Below are positions 8,610-17,369 of a DNA stretch of 64,000 bases, piece after piece; the first letter of the stretch is position 1, and every line of letters begins with the position of its first letter. Position numbers and translations under genes: made by a program. This stretch comes from Pseudomonas sp. UBA4617. GTDB taxonomy: Bacteria > Pseudomonadota > Gammaproteobacteria > Pseudomonadales > Pseudomonadaceae. A model generated the notes under the pieces. It searched no databases. It was not told the origin of the DNA and saw nothing but the letters and a program-made list of their open reading frames with translations. The stretch covers positions 1-64,000 of the forward strand of contig NZ_DGIR01000005.1 of assembly GCF_002386445.1 (NCBI RefSeq). Direction: 5' to 3'.

Positions 8610-8712
8610 TGGGGGACTCGCCGCCAGTCCGTGTTCCCACAGGATCGGTACCACCCTGTAGAATGCGCGCATTGCGCCCTGCGCTTCCCGCTATCCGAGG
8701 CACCGCTTTCCC

Positions 8713-9933
8713 ATGTCCGCCAGTCCTTCCTCCCCCGCCGCGCCGGATGCCCGCGCCCAGTTTCTCGACCTGCTGAACACCGCCCTGCAGGGCAAGACCC
8801 TGGTCAAACTGGTGCTGGCGCGGCATGTCGGTACCGACCAGACCCTGCAACGGATCATTGCCAAGCCGCTGCAGGTCAAGGGCCAGGCGTGCCTGTCGCT
8901 GGTCTATCGCCACCAGACCCGTGACATCACCCGTAACCTGGCGCTGGAGCAGGCCCAGGCACTGGTTGCCGAACTGCTGCCGGGCAGCTTCCGCAACGCC
9001 CACCTGTTCGACGGCGACGGCGAAGTGCAGCTGACCTTCAGCAAGAAGGGCAAAGCCATGCTCCAGCGCCACGGCGCGCAGGCGCCACGCGAGGCGGCCA
9101 GCAGCGGCCATGACCGCGAGAAGAAGCGCTACCTGGAGCTGTCGCGGCCATTTCTGCGTGACCTGGGCGTGACCGACGGGCAAGGCGCGCTGATTCCGTC
9201 CATGTCGCGCAAGTGGAAGCAGATCAACAAGTTCATCGAGGTCTTCGACCATGCCCTGGCCAGCGCGCCGGTGGCCGCAGAGCAGGCGCTGCGGGTGGCC
9301 GATTTCGGTTCTGGCAAGGGCTACCTGACCTTCGCCATGCACGATTACCTGCGCAACAACCTGGGCCGCGAAGCCCAGGTGACCGGGGTTGAACTGCGCC
9401 AGGACATGGTCGACCTGTGCAATGCCGCCGCCTCGCGCCTGGAACATCCCGGCCTGGAGTTCCAGTGTGGCGATGTCCGCAGCGTGGTGCCGGAGGCCAT
9501 CGACGTGATGATCGCCCTGCATGCCTGCGACATTGCCACCGACTACGCCATCCATACCGGCATTCGCTGTGACGCCGCGATCATCATGTGCTCGCCGTGC
9601 TGCCACAAGCAGATCCGCCCGCAGCTGCACAGCCCGGGGTTGTTGCAACCGATGCTGCAGTACGGCCTGCACCTGGGCCAGCAGGCCGAAATGCTGACCG
9701 ACAGCCTGCGCGCGCTGTACCTGGAAGCCTGCGGCTATGAAACCAAGGTGTTCGAGTTCATCTCGCTGGAGCACACCAACAAGAACAAGATGATTCTTGC
9801 GGTGAAGCGGCGGCAGGTGGCGGAAAACACGGCATTGCTGGAGAAGATCGGCCAGCTCAAGGCGTTCTATGGGGTGCAGGAGCACTGCCTGGAGACCTTG
9901 TTGCGGGCGGACGGGTTACTGCCGGGCGCATGA
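8713..9933 (+). CDS. SAM-dependent methyltransferase, class I (Methyltransf_32-like)
   Basis: A 406-residue cytosolic protein. The second half contains a class I SAM-binding motif VADFGSGKGYLTFAM (about 196-210), an acidic motif II region (GVELRQDMVDLC), and the distinctive HACDIATDYAI and CSPCCHKQ segments, as in the GSTCD/METTL25-type family of putative RNA methyltransferases. The N-terminal half (1-140) is an accessory domain. The substrate is not known from sequence. It stands about 100 bp after the TPM gene with its own leader. Confidence 0.8.
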   Translation: MSASPSSPAAPDARAQFLDLLNTALQGKTLVKLVLARHVGTDQTLQRIIAKPLQVKGQACLSLVYRHQTRDITRNLALEQAQALVAELLPGSFRNAHLFDGDGEVQLTFSKKGKAMLQRHGAQAPREAASSGHDREKKRYLELSRPFLRDLGVTDGQGALIPSMSRKWKQINKFIEVFDHALASAPVAAEQALRVADFGSGKGYLTFAMHDYLRNNLGREAQVTGVELRQDMVDLCNAAASRLEHPGLEFQCGDVRSVVPEAIDVMIALHACDIATDYAIHTGIRCDAAIIMCSPCCHKQIRPQLHSPGLLQPMLQYGLHLGQQAEMLTDSLRALYLEACGYETKVFEFISLEHTNKNKMILAVKRRQVAENTALLEKIGQLKAFYGVQEHCLETLLRADGLLPGA

Positions 9934-10172
9934 TCGGTCAGCGGGGCTGTGAAACGGCGTATTGGGTAATGCGCTGTGCAATACCCGCGCAAGTGCGCTC
10001 TACAGTTTTTCCGCAGCCCAATCGAACCGTTGCGCGCCTGGGAAAACCTGAACAGGGTCCAGCAGGTGCGGCAGATTCGCCAGTTGGGCGGCAATGCAGC
10101 AGTGGCAGAGCCCGTTGCGGTGGGCCCGGTGGTGCAGGTGACGACCGCATCGGCGCCCTGAGGGGCGTGTGG
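9934..10172. other. Intergenic region with an unresolved short open frame
   Basis: Between the methyltransferase and the convergent DUF4917 gene, a rightward frame 9976-10161 would encode 61 residues (ends VGPVVQVTTASAP). It lacks a clear ribosome-binding site and I recognise no family. I do not call it a gene. No strong terminator is visible. Confidence 0.3.
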
Positions 10173-11180
10173 TCAGCGGGTTGACGGCAACCCTGTCGCC
10201 AATTCCGCGTCACCCAACGGATGCGTACCGGCATCGAAGAAATGCAGATCCGTGCCAGGCAAATCCCCCAACCGATCGACGAAATGCTGCTTCTGGTTGA
10301 TCACCGAAGCCTCGCTCAATGGCCGTATTGCCACCGCCAGCTGCTTCGGCCTGGCTTGCCGAATGGCTTCGAGCAGGTGCTGGTCAGTGCTGTCCAGATG
10401 CTGCCCGAACAGGCACAGCCCCTGGCTTTCCCGGGCCAGTTGCCCCAGGCACCAGCTCAGGTAGTCCGAGTTGCGGATCGCGCGCAGTTTCTCGTCGCTG
10501 CGGTCTTCGTTGACGAACAGCGGTACTTCGCCGGGGATGTTCACGGCAAAGCCTTCGAGCAGTTCGGCGCTGTCGGCGCTGCGCTGGCGGGTGCTGCCGT
10601 CGGGCAGCTTGAGCAGGTGCAGGCCGCCGTGCAGGTACAGCAGCCGGGGGCCCTCACTGTGGGTGCAACGCACGTCGAAGAAACCTTGCTCGTCGAACAG
10701 TTCGGCGAAGCCGTCAGGTGCGTGTTGCACGGCCCATGGCAGCAGCAGGTCGTAGTTGCTGGTATAGATGCTGCGGTAGCCGCGCAGGGCCTGGTTGAGC
10801 GCTGCCAGGGTGGCGACCGGCATGCGTGGCCACGGCAGATGGACGGTGCGAACGGCGTGGATCAGCGCTTCCTTGATCGAGTAGTAGCGGTTCAGCGGCG
10901 CAGTGGAATTGATGGCCAGCGCGGCATTGGCCCGTACTGTGGTGTTGAGGGTGCTGAGCACGGGCTCGAACAGTTCCGTGCCCAACGACTTGAACAGGGC
11001 CTGGTCGCTGACGGCCAGGCCTTTCTTGCGGCCGGCGCGCTGCGCTTCCTCGAACAGCGAGAAGTAGCCGAACGGCTTCCACAGCGCCCGGCTGAGGCCA
11101 TTGCCCAGCAGCAGGGCGTCACAGGGATGGCGGGCGGCGAGGGCTGGCCAGGGGGTGAGGGCGGCGTCGAGTGCGGGCAT
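10173..11180 (-). CDS. DUF4917 family protein
   Basis: About 335 residues. The N-terminus (CDALLLGNGLSRALWKPFGYFSLFEEA) and the blocks SIYTSNYDLLLPWAV, RLLYLHGGLHL and GLCLFGQHLDSTDQHLLEAI fit the DUF4917/SIR2-like group of uncharacterised Rossmann-type proteins, where GNG, TNYD and LHG act like NAD-binding motifs. Function is unknown. The start at 11180 (MPALDAAL) is preferred; an in-frame ATG at 11225 would add 15 residues and neither has a strong ribosome-binding site. A longer frame extends back over the SulP gene but is not coding. Confidence 0.75.
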   Translation of the reverse strand: MPALDAALTPWPALAARHPCDALLLGNGLSRALWKPFGYFSLFEEAQRAGRKKGLAVSDQALFKSLGTELFEPVLSTLNTTVRANAALAINSTAPLNRYYSIKEALIHAVRTVHLPWPRMPVATLAALNQALRGYRSIYTSNYDLLLPWAVQHAPDGFAELFDEQGFFDVRCTHSEGPRLLYLHGGLHLLKLPDGSTRQRSADSAELLEGFAVNIPGEVPLFVNEDRSDEKLRAIRNSDYLSWCLGQLARESQGLCLFGQHLDSTDQHLLEAIRQARPKQLAVAIRPLSEASVINQKQHFVDRLGDLPGTDLHFFDAGTHPLGDAELATGLPSTR

Positions 11181-11283
11181 GCTGGGGTCCGTTGGGTGGA
11201 GCGGGAACGGGGGCGACTTTAGCATGTCCTGCACGCTGTGTAGCTTGTACCGGCCCTGTCGCCGGCAGCAGCCACTCGACGGT

Positions 11284-12990
11284 TCAACCTTGCGCAGCCA
11301 CCTGCACACGGCGATTGCGGTTACGCCACACCCTGTACGCGCGGATGCCCGCCCGGACCGAACCGAACAGCAGCTGGTCTTCCATCTCCCGTGCCATTCC
11401 CGAGCGCACCAGCATGCGCAGGAAGGTGCCGCGGGCCCTGGCGATCGCAAACAGGATGCCCTGGGCTGCCAGGGTGTCGCGTACCTCACGCAGGGCGGCG
11501 ATGCCGCTGACATCAATGCTGGTGACCGCTTCGGCATCGAACAGCACGGCCTTGGGGTGTGCCTGGCTTTGCACGGCTTCGAGCAAGCGCATCTTGAAGT
11601 AGTCGGCGTTGAAGAACAGGATCGCGTCGTCGAAGCGGTATACCACCAGGCCTGGCACGGTGTGCGCATCCTTGTGCTTGCGGATGTCCACCTGGCCTTC
11701 GGTGCCCGGCAGCCAGCCCAGCACCGCGTCGGTGGGTTGGTAGATGCTGTACAGCAGGCGCAGGATCGCCAGGGTCACGGCAAACACGATGCCGGGCAGC
11801 ACGCCCAGGCCCAGCACGCCCACCGTGGTCAGCAGGCACAGCCAGAACTCGAAGCGGCTGAGGCGGCGGATGTGCCCCAGCGACCTGATGTCGATCAACC
11901 CCCAGCCGGCCATCAGCAACACGGCACCCAGCGCGGCCTGCGGGATCCACGCCATCGGCGCGGTGAACAGCAGCAGGATCAGGGCGATGACCAGCGCGGC
12001 GATGATACCCACCAGCTGGCTTTTGCCACCGACCATGTCGTTGACGGCGGTACGCGAGTCGGCGCCGCTGATGGCGAAACCCTGGGACATTCCGGCAGCC
12101 AGGTTGCTGACGCCCAGGGCGACGAATTCGTGGTTGGCATTGATGGCGTAGCCATGCCGGGCGGCAAAGCTGCGTGCAGTGAGCATGGCGCTGCAGAAAC
12201 TGACGGTGGCGATACCCAAGGCGTCGCGCAGCAGGCTTTTCATTTCTGCCAGGTTACTGTGTGGCCAGGCCAGTTGCGGCATGCCGGCGGGCACCGGGCC
12301 TAGGATGGCGACACCGAAGCGGTCGAGGCCGAACACGCCGACCAGCAGCATGAACAGCGCCACGACGGTAAGTGCCGCCGGCAGGCGCGGGTAGCGTCGT
12401 GGCAGCCATATCAGCAGGCCCAGCGCGCTCAGGCCGATGAAGAGCGTTACCCAGTGGATTTCCCCCAGGCGTTGGAAAAAGTCGATCACGCTGAGAATGA
12501 ATCCGTCGCCTTCGATCCTGAACCCCACCACCTTGGACAGTTGCCCGGCGATCAGGCTCAGGCCGATGCCGTTGAGGTAGCCGATCAGGATCGGTCGCGA
12601 GAAGAAGCTGGCGATGAACCCGGCCCGGGCCAGGCCTGCGGCAATCAGCATCACCCCGACCAGCAGGGTGACGATCACCGACAGCTCGGCAATCCGCTGC
12701 GGCTCGCCCATGGCCAATGGTGCCACGGCGCCGGCGATCATGGCGCAGGTGGCGGCATCGGGGCCGACCATCAACTGGCGCGAGCTGCCGATCAGGGCGT
12801 AGACCATCATCGGCAGCACACAGGCGTACAGGCCGTACTGCGGCGGCAGGCCGACGATCTGCGCGTAGGCGATGGCGATCGGGATCTGGATCGCGGCCAC
12901 CGACAGGCCGGCCTGCAGGTCGGCGTGGAACCACTCGCGGCGGTAGTGCAGCAGGTTGGCAAGGCCCGGTAGCCAGCGGGAGAGAAACAT
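11284..12990 (-). CDS. SulP-family anion transporter with STAS domain
   Basis: A 568-residue inner-membrane transporter. About twelve to fourteen hydrophobic helices carry SulP hallmarks (GLSVAAIQIPIAIAYAQIVGLPPQYGLYA; GPDAATCAMIAGAVAPLA; NLAAGMSQGFAISGADSRTAVND). The cytoplasmic C-terminus is a STAS domain (from about 440: LVVYRFDDAILFFNADYFK, VLFDAEAVTSIDVSGIAALREV). Candidates for substrate are sulfate, bicarbonate or dicarboxylates; sequence alone does not decide. The ATG at 12990 follows AAAGGACGACGC, a good ribosome-binding site, so the open frame upstream of it is not part of the protein. Confidence 0.9.
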   Translation of the reverse strand: MFLSRWLPGLANLLHYRREWFHADLQAGLSVAAIQIPIAIAYAQIVGLPPQYGLYACVLPMMVYALIGSSRQLMVGPDAATCAMIAGAVAPLAMGEPQRIAELSVIVTLLVGVMLIAAGLARAGFIASFFSRPILIGYLNGIGLSLIAGQLSKVVGFRIEGDGFILSVIDFFQRLGEIHWVTLFIGLSALGLLIWLPRRYPRLPAALTVVALFMLLVGVFGLDRFGVAILGPVPAGMPQLAWPHSNLAEMKSLLRDALGIATVSFCSAMLTARSFAARHGYAINANHEFVALGVSNLAAGMSQGFAISGADSRTAVNDMVGGKSQLVGIIAALVIALILLLFTAPMAWIPQAALGAVLLMAGWGLIDIRSLGHIRRLSRFEFWLCLLTTVGVLGLGVLPGIVFAVTLAILRLLYSIYQPTDAVLGWLPGTEGQVDIRKHKDAHTVPGLVVYRFDDAILFFNADYFKMRLLEAVQSQAHPKAVLFDAEAVTSIDVSGIAALREVRDTLAAQGILFAIARARGTFLRMLVRSGMAREMEDQLLFGSVRAGIRAYRVWRNRNRRVQVAAQG

Positions 12991-13152
12991 GCGTCGTCCT
13001 TTCGAAATGTTCCACGGAACCCTCTGCGCATTGAAGCGGATCAGCGGGCAAATGGCCATGGTGCAAGTCAAGGAAGAGCAGAAACGAAAAAAGGAGCCGA
13101 GGCCCTTTTTGACAGCGATGACGTTGCTGGAACGGCATGCGGAAATGCGATG

Positions 13153-13226
13153 TGGAGCGGGTAGAGGGAATCGAACCCTCAACTAAAGCTTGGGAAGCTT
13201 TCGTTTTGCCACTAAACTATACCCGC
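13153..13226 (-). tRNA. tRNA-Gly (anticodon CCC)
   Basis: The minus strand folds as a complete cloverleaf: acceptor GCGGGTA/TACCCGC, D-stem GTTT/AAAC, anticodon stem AAAGC/GCTTT around the loop TTCCCAA (anticodon CCC), T-arm GAGGG-TTCGATT-CCCTC, discriminator T and encoded CCA. Length is 74 nt. It decodes GGG. No integrase or duplicated 3' end is visible beside it. Confidence 0.95.
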
Positions 13227-13337
13227 GTCTGCGCAGAGCTTTTTACCAGAACCCTCCACGAATTAGAAGCCCGAGTTATAAAAAAGCTTGTCGGCACCCC
13301 ATAGCTGCGGGTATCGGCTACAGGGCGCCGAAGGCGC

Positions 13338-14225
13338 TCAAATGGCAAATGCATGTTGCCCCTGTTGTACCGGCTGGTAGTGTTGACGCGGTTCGCGCAT
13401 GGTCGGCTTGAGGAAGTTGAGCAGGACACTGCGGGTGTCTTCGGAAGCGGCCTTGTGTTCCATGTCGAGGAAATGGCCAGCTTCACGTATCACGCTGAAC
13501 TGGCTCCTGCCTACATGCTTGCTGAACTGCCGGGCATCTTCGACGGTGGTGTACTCGTCGCGTTCGCCGTTGATGAACAGCACCGGAATGTCGATATGGC
13601 GCGCGCCGTTCAGGGCCCGTTCCAGGTCATGCTGCAGCACTTCATTGATGTGGAAGTGCATCTGCGCGTACTCGTGGCTGTCCAGGCTGCTGACGTGCCG
13701 GTAGTTGAAACGCTTGAACAGCGACGGCAGGTACTTGCCAATGGTGTCGTTGACCAGGTTGCCGACCTGATAGCGATCACAGGCGGCCAGGTACTGGCAG
13801 CCCCGCTCCAGATAGTCGCGCATCGGTTCGTTGATCACGGGCGAGAACGAACTCACCACCGCTTTCCTGACCTGCCGCGGCCGGTGCGCCAGCGCCAGCA
13901 ACGTACTTGCGCCACCCCACGAGAACGACATCACGTGGTCTGCCTGGAAGTGCTCGATCAGCTCCAGCAGGATATGCGCTTCGGTCTCTTTGCTGATCAG
14001 GCGTTCGTGACGGTTGTGCGGCTTGGACTTGCCAGCGTAGGGCTGGTCGAACAGTACCACGTTGAACTGCGGGTGCAGGTTACGTACCGTCTGGGCGAAC
14101 GATGCGGTGGTGGCCAGCGAGCCGTTGATCAGGATGATCGTTTTTTCGGCCGCGTCAGCGCGATAGAACTCCGTGTAAACCCGATACTGACCTTGGATAT
14201 CAAGTACAGCAATTTCTGGCCTCAT
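13338..14225 (-). CDS. phaG: PhaG, (R)-3-hydroxyacyl-ACP thioesterase/transacylase
   Basis: A 295-residue alpha/beta-hydrolase that matches from memory the P. putida PhaG along its whole length, including MRPEIAVLDIQGQYRVYTEF, the tail YQPVQQGQHAFAI and the same length. PhaG diverts 3-hydroxyacyl-ACP from fatty acid synthesis toward medium-chain polyhydroxyalkanoate. The nucleophile elbow reads SFSWGG instead of the usual GxSxG, as expected for this family; a late D (NGERDEY) and H (EAGHFLD) complete the catalytic set. The ribosome-binding site is CCAGGAG. It stands alone, not beside the pha polymerase cluster. Confidence 0.95.
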   Translation of the reverse strand: MRPEIAVLDIQGQYRVYTEFYRADAAEKTIILINGSLATTASFAQTVRNLHPQFNVVLFDQPYAGKSKPHNRHERLISKETEAHILLELIEHFQADHVMSFSWGGASTLLALAHRPRQVRKAVVSSFSPVINEPMRDYLERGCQYLAACDRYQVGNLVNDTIGKYLPSLFKRFNYRHVSSLDSHEYAQMHFHINEVLQHDLERALNGARHIDIPVLFINGERDEYTTVEDARQFSKHVGRSQFSVIREAGHFLDMEHKAASEDTRSVLLNFLKPTMREPRQHYQPVQQGQHAFAI

Positions 14226-14570
14226 CTCATCGACTCCTGGCGCAAAAAGGGTATTCGCGTCACCTAGGGTGCACGTTCTTTATGACAGGTAGGCATTTGC
14301 CTGAAGAGAAACCGGGGCCCTGTGTCGATCCTTGGCACGTGTGTCGACGGGTGTTGTTTTTTGGCGGGCAATTTGCCGTGCCCCAAGGCATCGAGGCTCT
14401 GGGTGGCCGGCAAAAGGCGTCTTCGTCCACAAGTGTGACTTGGTAGTCACGTGCAGACTGACGTTTTCGATTCAAGCAGCGGGTAGCGGATCCTGCAAGT
14501 GCCGTTCGGGGGGAAATGTGACTTTTCTCGCTGAGCGGTCGTGTGGCGATGCTGGACTGCCTGTCGCAGC
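14226..14570. other. Upstream region of phaG, no gene seen
   Basis: These 345 bp separate phaG from the next leftward gene. They must hold the phaG promoter, which is nitrogen- and carbon-responsive in P. putida by published work. I see a short palindromic GGCAAATGCC near 14291-14300 but cannot place -35/-10 boxes with confidence, and no sigma-54 element fits. Confidence 0.4.
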
Positions 14571-15263
14571 CTAGACCGTGGCTATTTCATCCGCCGTCAG
14601 CTCGCGAAACGCCCCTGGTGCCAACCCCGGGTCCAGGTGGATGGCGCCCATGCGCTCACGGTGCAACCCCACCACCTTGTTGTCGAAATGGCCGAACATG
14701 CGCTTGACCTGGTGATAACGCCCTTCGACGATCGTCAGCCGCGCCTGACGCGGGCCCAGGATATCCAGCCGGGCAGGTTGCGTAGTCAGATCCTCGAAGG
14801 CGAAGTAGAAGCCCTCGCGGAATTTGGCCACATAGTGCTCGCCGATCTCGTCCTCGGTTTCCACCAGGTAGTGTTTGGGCAACTTGGTCGCGGGCTGGGT
14901 AAGCCGCCGTGACCATTGGCCATCGTTGGTCAGGATCATCAGGCCCGTAGTGTTGAAGTCCAGGCGCCCAGCTATGTGCAGGTCTCCACGCAGCGCAGCG
15001 GGTAGCAGGTCAAGCACGGTGCGATGCTGCGGGTCCTGGGTGGCACTGACGCAGCCCGCAGGCTTGTGCAGCATCAGGTAGCGCGCCGGGCGGCCGGCTT
15101 GCAGCAACTGCTGGTCCAGCTCGACGCGGCTGAACTCGCGAACCTCGGTCAGCGGGTCGCTGGTCGCCTGGCCGTCCACACGCACGCGGCGTTGCGCCAG
15201 CATCAGACGCACTTGCTGGCGGTTGTAGCTGGGCAGGTTGGCAAGGAAGCGGTCGAGACGCAT
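14571..15263 (-). CDS. rsuA: RsuA-family 16S rRNA pseudouridine synthase
   Basis: A 230-residue enzyme with an N-terminal S4 RNA-binding domain (MRLDRFLANLPSYNRQQVRLML) and the RsuA catalytic core with GRLDFNTTGLMILTNDG, whose Asp is the catalytic residue, and the late motif EGRYHQVKRMFGH. The family converts U516 of 16S rRNA (E. coli numbering) to pseudouridine, but close paralogues modify other sites. The start lies 9 bp after the CWC-type gene, so both are probably cotranscribed. Confidence 0.88.
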   Translation of the reverse strand: MRLDRFLANLPSYNRQQVRLMLAQRRVRVDGQATSDPLTEVREFSRVELDQQLLQAGRPARYLMLHKPAGCVSATQDPQHRTVLDLLPAALRGDLHIAGRLDFNTTGLMILTNDGQWSRRLTQPATKLPKHYLVETEDEIGEHYVAKFREGFYFAFEDLTTQPARLDILGPRQARLTIVEGRYHQVKRMFGHFDNKVVGLHRERMGAIHLDPGLAPGAFRELTADEIATV

Positions 15264-15272
15264 TGGGGACTG

Positions 15273-15482
15273 TCAGTCGGCGGATGATCGAAGTTGTTCT
15301 TCAACAGCCGCGCAGCGCGGGCAAAGGCAGGCTTTGTCGCGCAGTTCGGCGGGCAGTGCCTGAAGCACGGCCGGGTCGATGGTCACGGCGTAGCACCAGC
15401 AGGCCTGGGTAGCGCGGCGCGGGTCGGCAAGGGCGCACTGGTTGGACGCGCCACAGGCGGGGCAGTGTTGGGTATCAGGCAT
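15273..15482 (-). CDS. Cysteine-rich CWC-type small protein
   Basis: A 69-residue protein with paired cysteines: CPACGASNQCALA, QACWCYAV and KACLCPRCA. The CWC triplet and C-x-C/CxxC pairs are those of the cysteine-rich CWC family, presumably a small metal-binding (zinc or Fe) fold. Function is unknown. It is the first gene of a leftward pair with rsuA. Confidence 0.75.
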   Translation of the reverse strand: MPDTQHCPACGASNQCALADPRRATQACWCYAVTIDPAVLQALPAELRDKACLCPRCAAVEEQLRSSAD

Positions 15483-15625
15483 GGCTGCCGCTCAGCTGTG
15501 TCAAATTGTTGCAGAAATGGCACTGCACCTCGGCGCCACGGTCTTATCACATGTCGATGATCGCATTTCGTGTCGACGCTCGCCAGCGCCGCTGTTCGGG
15601 CACTCCAGCGGTCCAGGAGGCCGCC

Positions 15626-16069
15626 ATGTCCTATCGAATCCTGTTGATCGCCCTGCTGGGGCTGATGACTGCCGGCTGCGTTCCGTACTACGAGAGCGGG
15701 GGCTACCATCGCTCGGATCACTACTACACCGACCGTTACGTATCGCCCGGTTATTACCGTCATGACCGCTATTACGTGACGCCACAACCGCGCTATTACT
15801 ACCAGCCGGCGCCGCGTTACTACTACCGCTCGGCGCCAGCGCCGTATTACCGCTCGCCGCCGCCGCCAGCGATGCGGCAGTGGCATGGCAACCCACGCTA
15901 TGACTATGGCAACCGCCAGCGCTACGACTATGGGCGCGACCGGGACCGCCATGACTATCGCGGTGGTAGCCAGCGCTACCAGCAAGATCGATGGCATTCA
16001 GACAGGCGAGGGGATGGTGGCCGTCGCTGGGATGGGCGGCGTGGGCAGGGGGGGAACTGGCAGCGGTAG
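15626..16069 (+). CDS. Tyr/Arg-rich lipoprotein
   Basis: A 147-residue protein starting at the ATG that follows a perfect AGGAGG (15615-15620). The signal peptide ends in a lipobox (LMTAGC), so the mature protein starts at Cys18 and is lipid-anchored. The rest is low-complexity, dominated by Tyr, Arg, Pro, Asp and His with YYxxP-like units (RYYYQPAPRYYYRSAPAPYY) and an Arg/Gly/Asp-rich tail. No enzyme motif is present. Such sequences suggest a disordered envelope protein or a ligand-binding surface; no function is assigned. Confidence 0.8.
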   Translation: MSYRILLIALLGLMTAGCVPYYESGGYHRSDHYYTDRYVSPGYYRHDRYYVTPQPRYYYQPAPRYYYRSAPAPYYRSPPPPAMRQWHGNPRYDYGNRQRYDYGRDRDRHDYRGGSQRYQQDRWHSDRRGDGGRRWDGRRGQGGNWQR

Positions 16070-16082
16070 GTGGATTGAAGCG

Positions 16083-16103
16083 GGGGCGCATTGCGCCCCT
16101 TTT
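16083..16103 (+). terminator. Rho-independent terminator of the lipoprotein gene
   Basis: GGGGCGC-ATT-GCGCCCC forms a 7-bp GC stem followed by TTTT, 13 bp after the stop codon. Confidence 0.75.
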
Positions 16104-16136
16104 CACCACGGGCGTGCAAAACGCGCGCTCTCGCCG

Positions 16137-17243
16137 CTAACCCATATCAGCCAGCGGGTGGCGCCCTTCCCAGACCTTGGCAAAATGCGCCTCGACCACC
16201 GCCGCCGGTACCTGCGTCACGTCGGGCCAGTGCCAGCGCGGCTGGTTGTCCTTGTCCAGCAGCCGGGCGCGTACCCCTTCGCTGAATTCCGGATGGCGAC
16301 AGCAGTTCAGGCTCATGCTGTATTCCATCTGGAACACCTGCGCCAAAGACAAATGGCGAGCACGGTGGATCTGCTCCCACACCAGGTGTGCCGTCAGCGG
16401 GCAGCCTTCATGCAAGCGCTGGCCGGCCTCTGCCAGCAGCGGGTCGTCGTCCTGCTTGAGCCCTTCCAGTGCACGCCACGCAGCGGCAGCATCGGCCACA
16501 TCGAGCAATTGATCGATCGCTGGCCGCAGCGGCAACCATTGGGCCTCGGGCAGCTCGGCGCAGGCACGGCGCTGTTCGGCCTTGAGCAGGCTGTTCAGTT
16601 GCAGTGCGGTCTGCTCCTGCCAGTTCAGTTGCAGCAGTTCCTCGATCAGCGCTTCCTGCTGGTTCTCGCCCAGGAAGCGGTCGGCCAAGCCCAGGTCAAG
16701 GGCGTCGTGGGCATTGATCGGCGCGCCTGTCAGGCCGAGGAACAAGCCCAGCTTGCCCGGCAGGCGGGCCAGGAACCAGCTGGCGCCCACATCCGGGTAC
16801 AGGCCGATGCTGATTTCCGGCATGGCCAGCCGACTGCTGGGGGTGACGATGCGCACGTTGGCGCCTTGCAGCAGACCCATGCCACCACCCAGCACATGCC
16901 CGTGCCCCCAGCACAGCAGCGGCTTGGGGTAGGTGTGCAGGGCGTAGTCCAGACGGTATTCGGCGGCGAAGAAGGTGGCGGCCAGCGGAGGTACACTGCC
17001 GGGCTGGTCGCGGCAGGCCTCCACCAGCGCTCGCACATCGCCCCCTGCACAGAACGCCTTGCTACCGCTGCCGCGCAGTAGCACGCAGACGATCCCGGGA
17101 TCACGGGCCCAGCTGTGCAGTTGCTCGCCCAGTACCTCGATCATCGGCAGGTTCAGGGCGTTCATCGCCTTCGGCGCATCCAGGGTGGCAATGCCGATGC
17201 GGGCGCCATAGGCGCCGGTGAGTACCTCGCAATGAATGGCCAT
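16137..17243 (-). CDS. Enoyl-CoA hydratase/isomerase family, 3-hydroxyisobutyryl-CoA hydrolase-like
   Basis: A 368-residue crotonase-fold protein. Oxyanion-hole segments are KAFCAGGDVRAL and HVLGGGMGLLQGANVRI; PEISIGLYPDVGASWFL and the C-terminal EGVRARLLDKDNQPRW are typical of the HIBCH subgroup, which is longer than plain enoyl-CoA hydratases (about 260). HIBCH hydrolyses 3-hydroxyisobutyryl-CoA in valine breakdown. No valine-pathway neighbour is present, so the substrate remains inferred. The gene is transcribed alone, divergent from ung. Confidence 0.82.
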   Translation of the reverse strand: MAIHCEVLTGAYGARIGIATLDAPKAMNALNLPMIEVLGEQLHSWARDPGIVCVLLRGSGSKAFCAGGDVRALVEACRDQPGSVPPLAATFFAAEYRLDYALHTYPKPLLCWGHGHVLGGGMGLLQGANVRIVTPSSRLAMPEISIGLYPDVGASWFLARLPGKLGLFLGLTGAPINAHDALDLGLADRFLGENQQEALIEELLQLNWQEQTALQLNSLLKAEQRRACAELPEAQWLPLRPAIDQLLDVADAAAAWRALEGLKQDDDPLLAEAGQRLHEGCPLTAHLVWEQIHRARHLSLAQVFQMEYSMSLNCCRHPEFSEGVRARLLDKDNQPRWHWPDVTQVPAAVVEAHFAKVWEGRHPLADMG

Positions 17244-17369
17244 GGGCTACCTCGCGCAAGTCATCGCACAAGTATGGCTTGCCTGGCCGAACATGCCGGT
17301 CGTCGGTCGGATCGTTTGACAAGCGCACGGGGCTTACCTAGTGTCGCGCCATTGTTTACGGAAGGCCCC

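Noticed and set aside
9976..10161. 61-codon frame as a small gene
   Set aside because: No ribosome-binding site, no recognisable family and alternative frames are equally open.
11181..11669. N-terminal extension of the DUF4917 gene
   Set aside because: The extension overlaps the STAS end of the SulP gene in another frame and reads as low-complexity Arg/Ser/Cys sequence.
12991..13182. Longer N-terminus for the SulP transporter
   Set aside because: It would cross the tRNA-Gly gene; a good ribosome-binding site marks the ATG at 12990.
13153..13226. tRNA-Gly as an integration site of a genomic island
   Set aside because: No integrase, no repeated tRNA 3' end and no change of base composition on either side.
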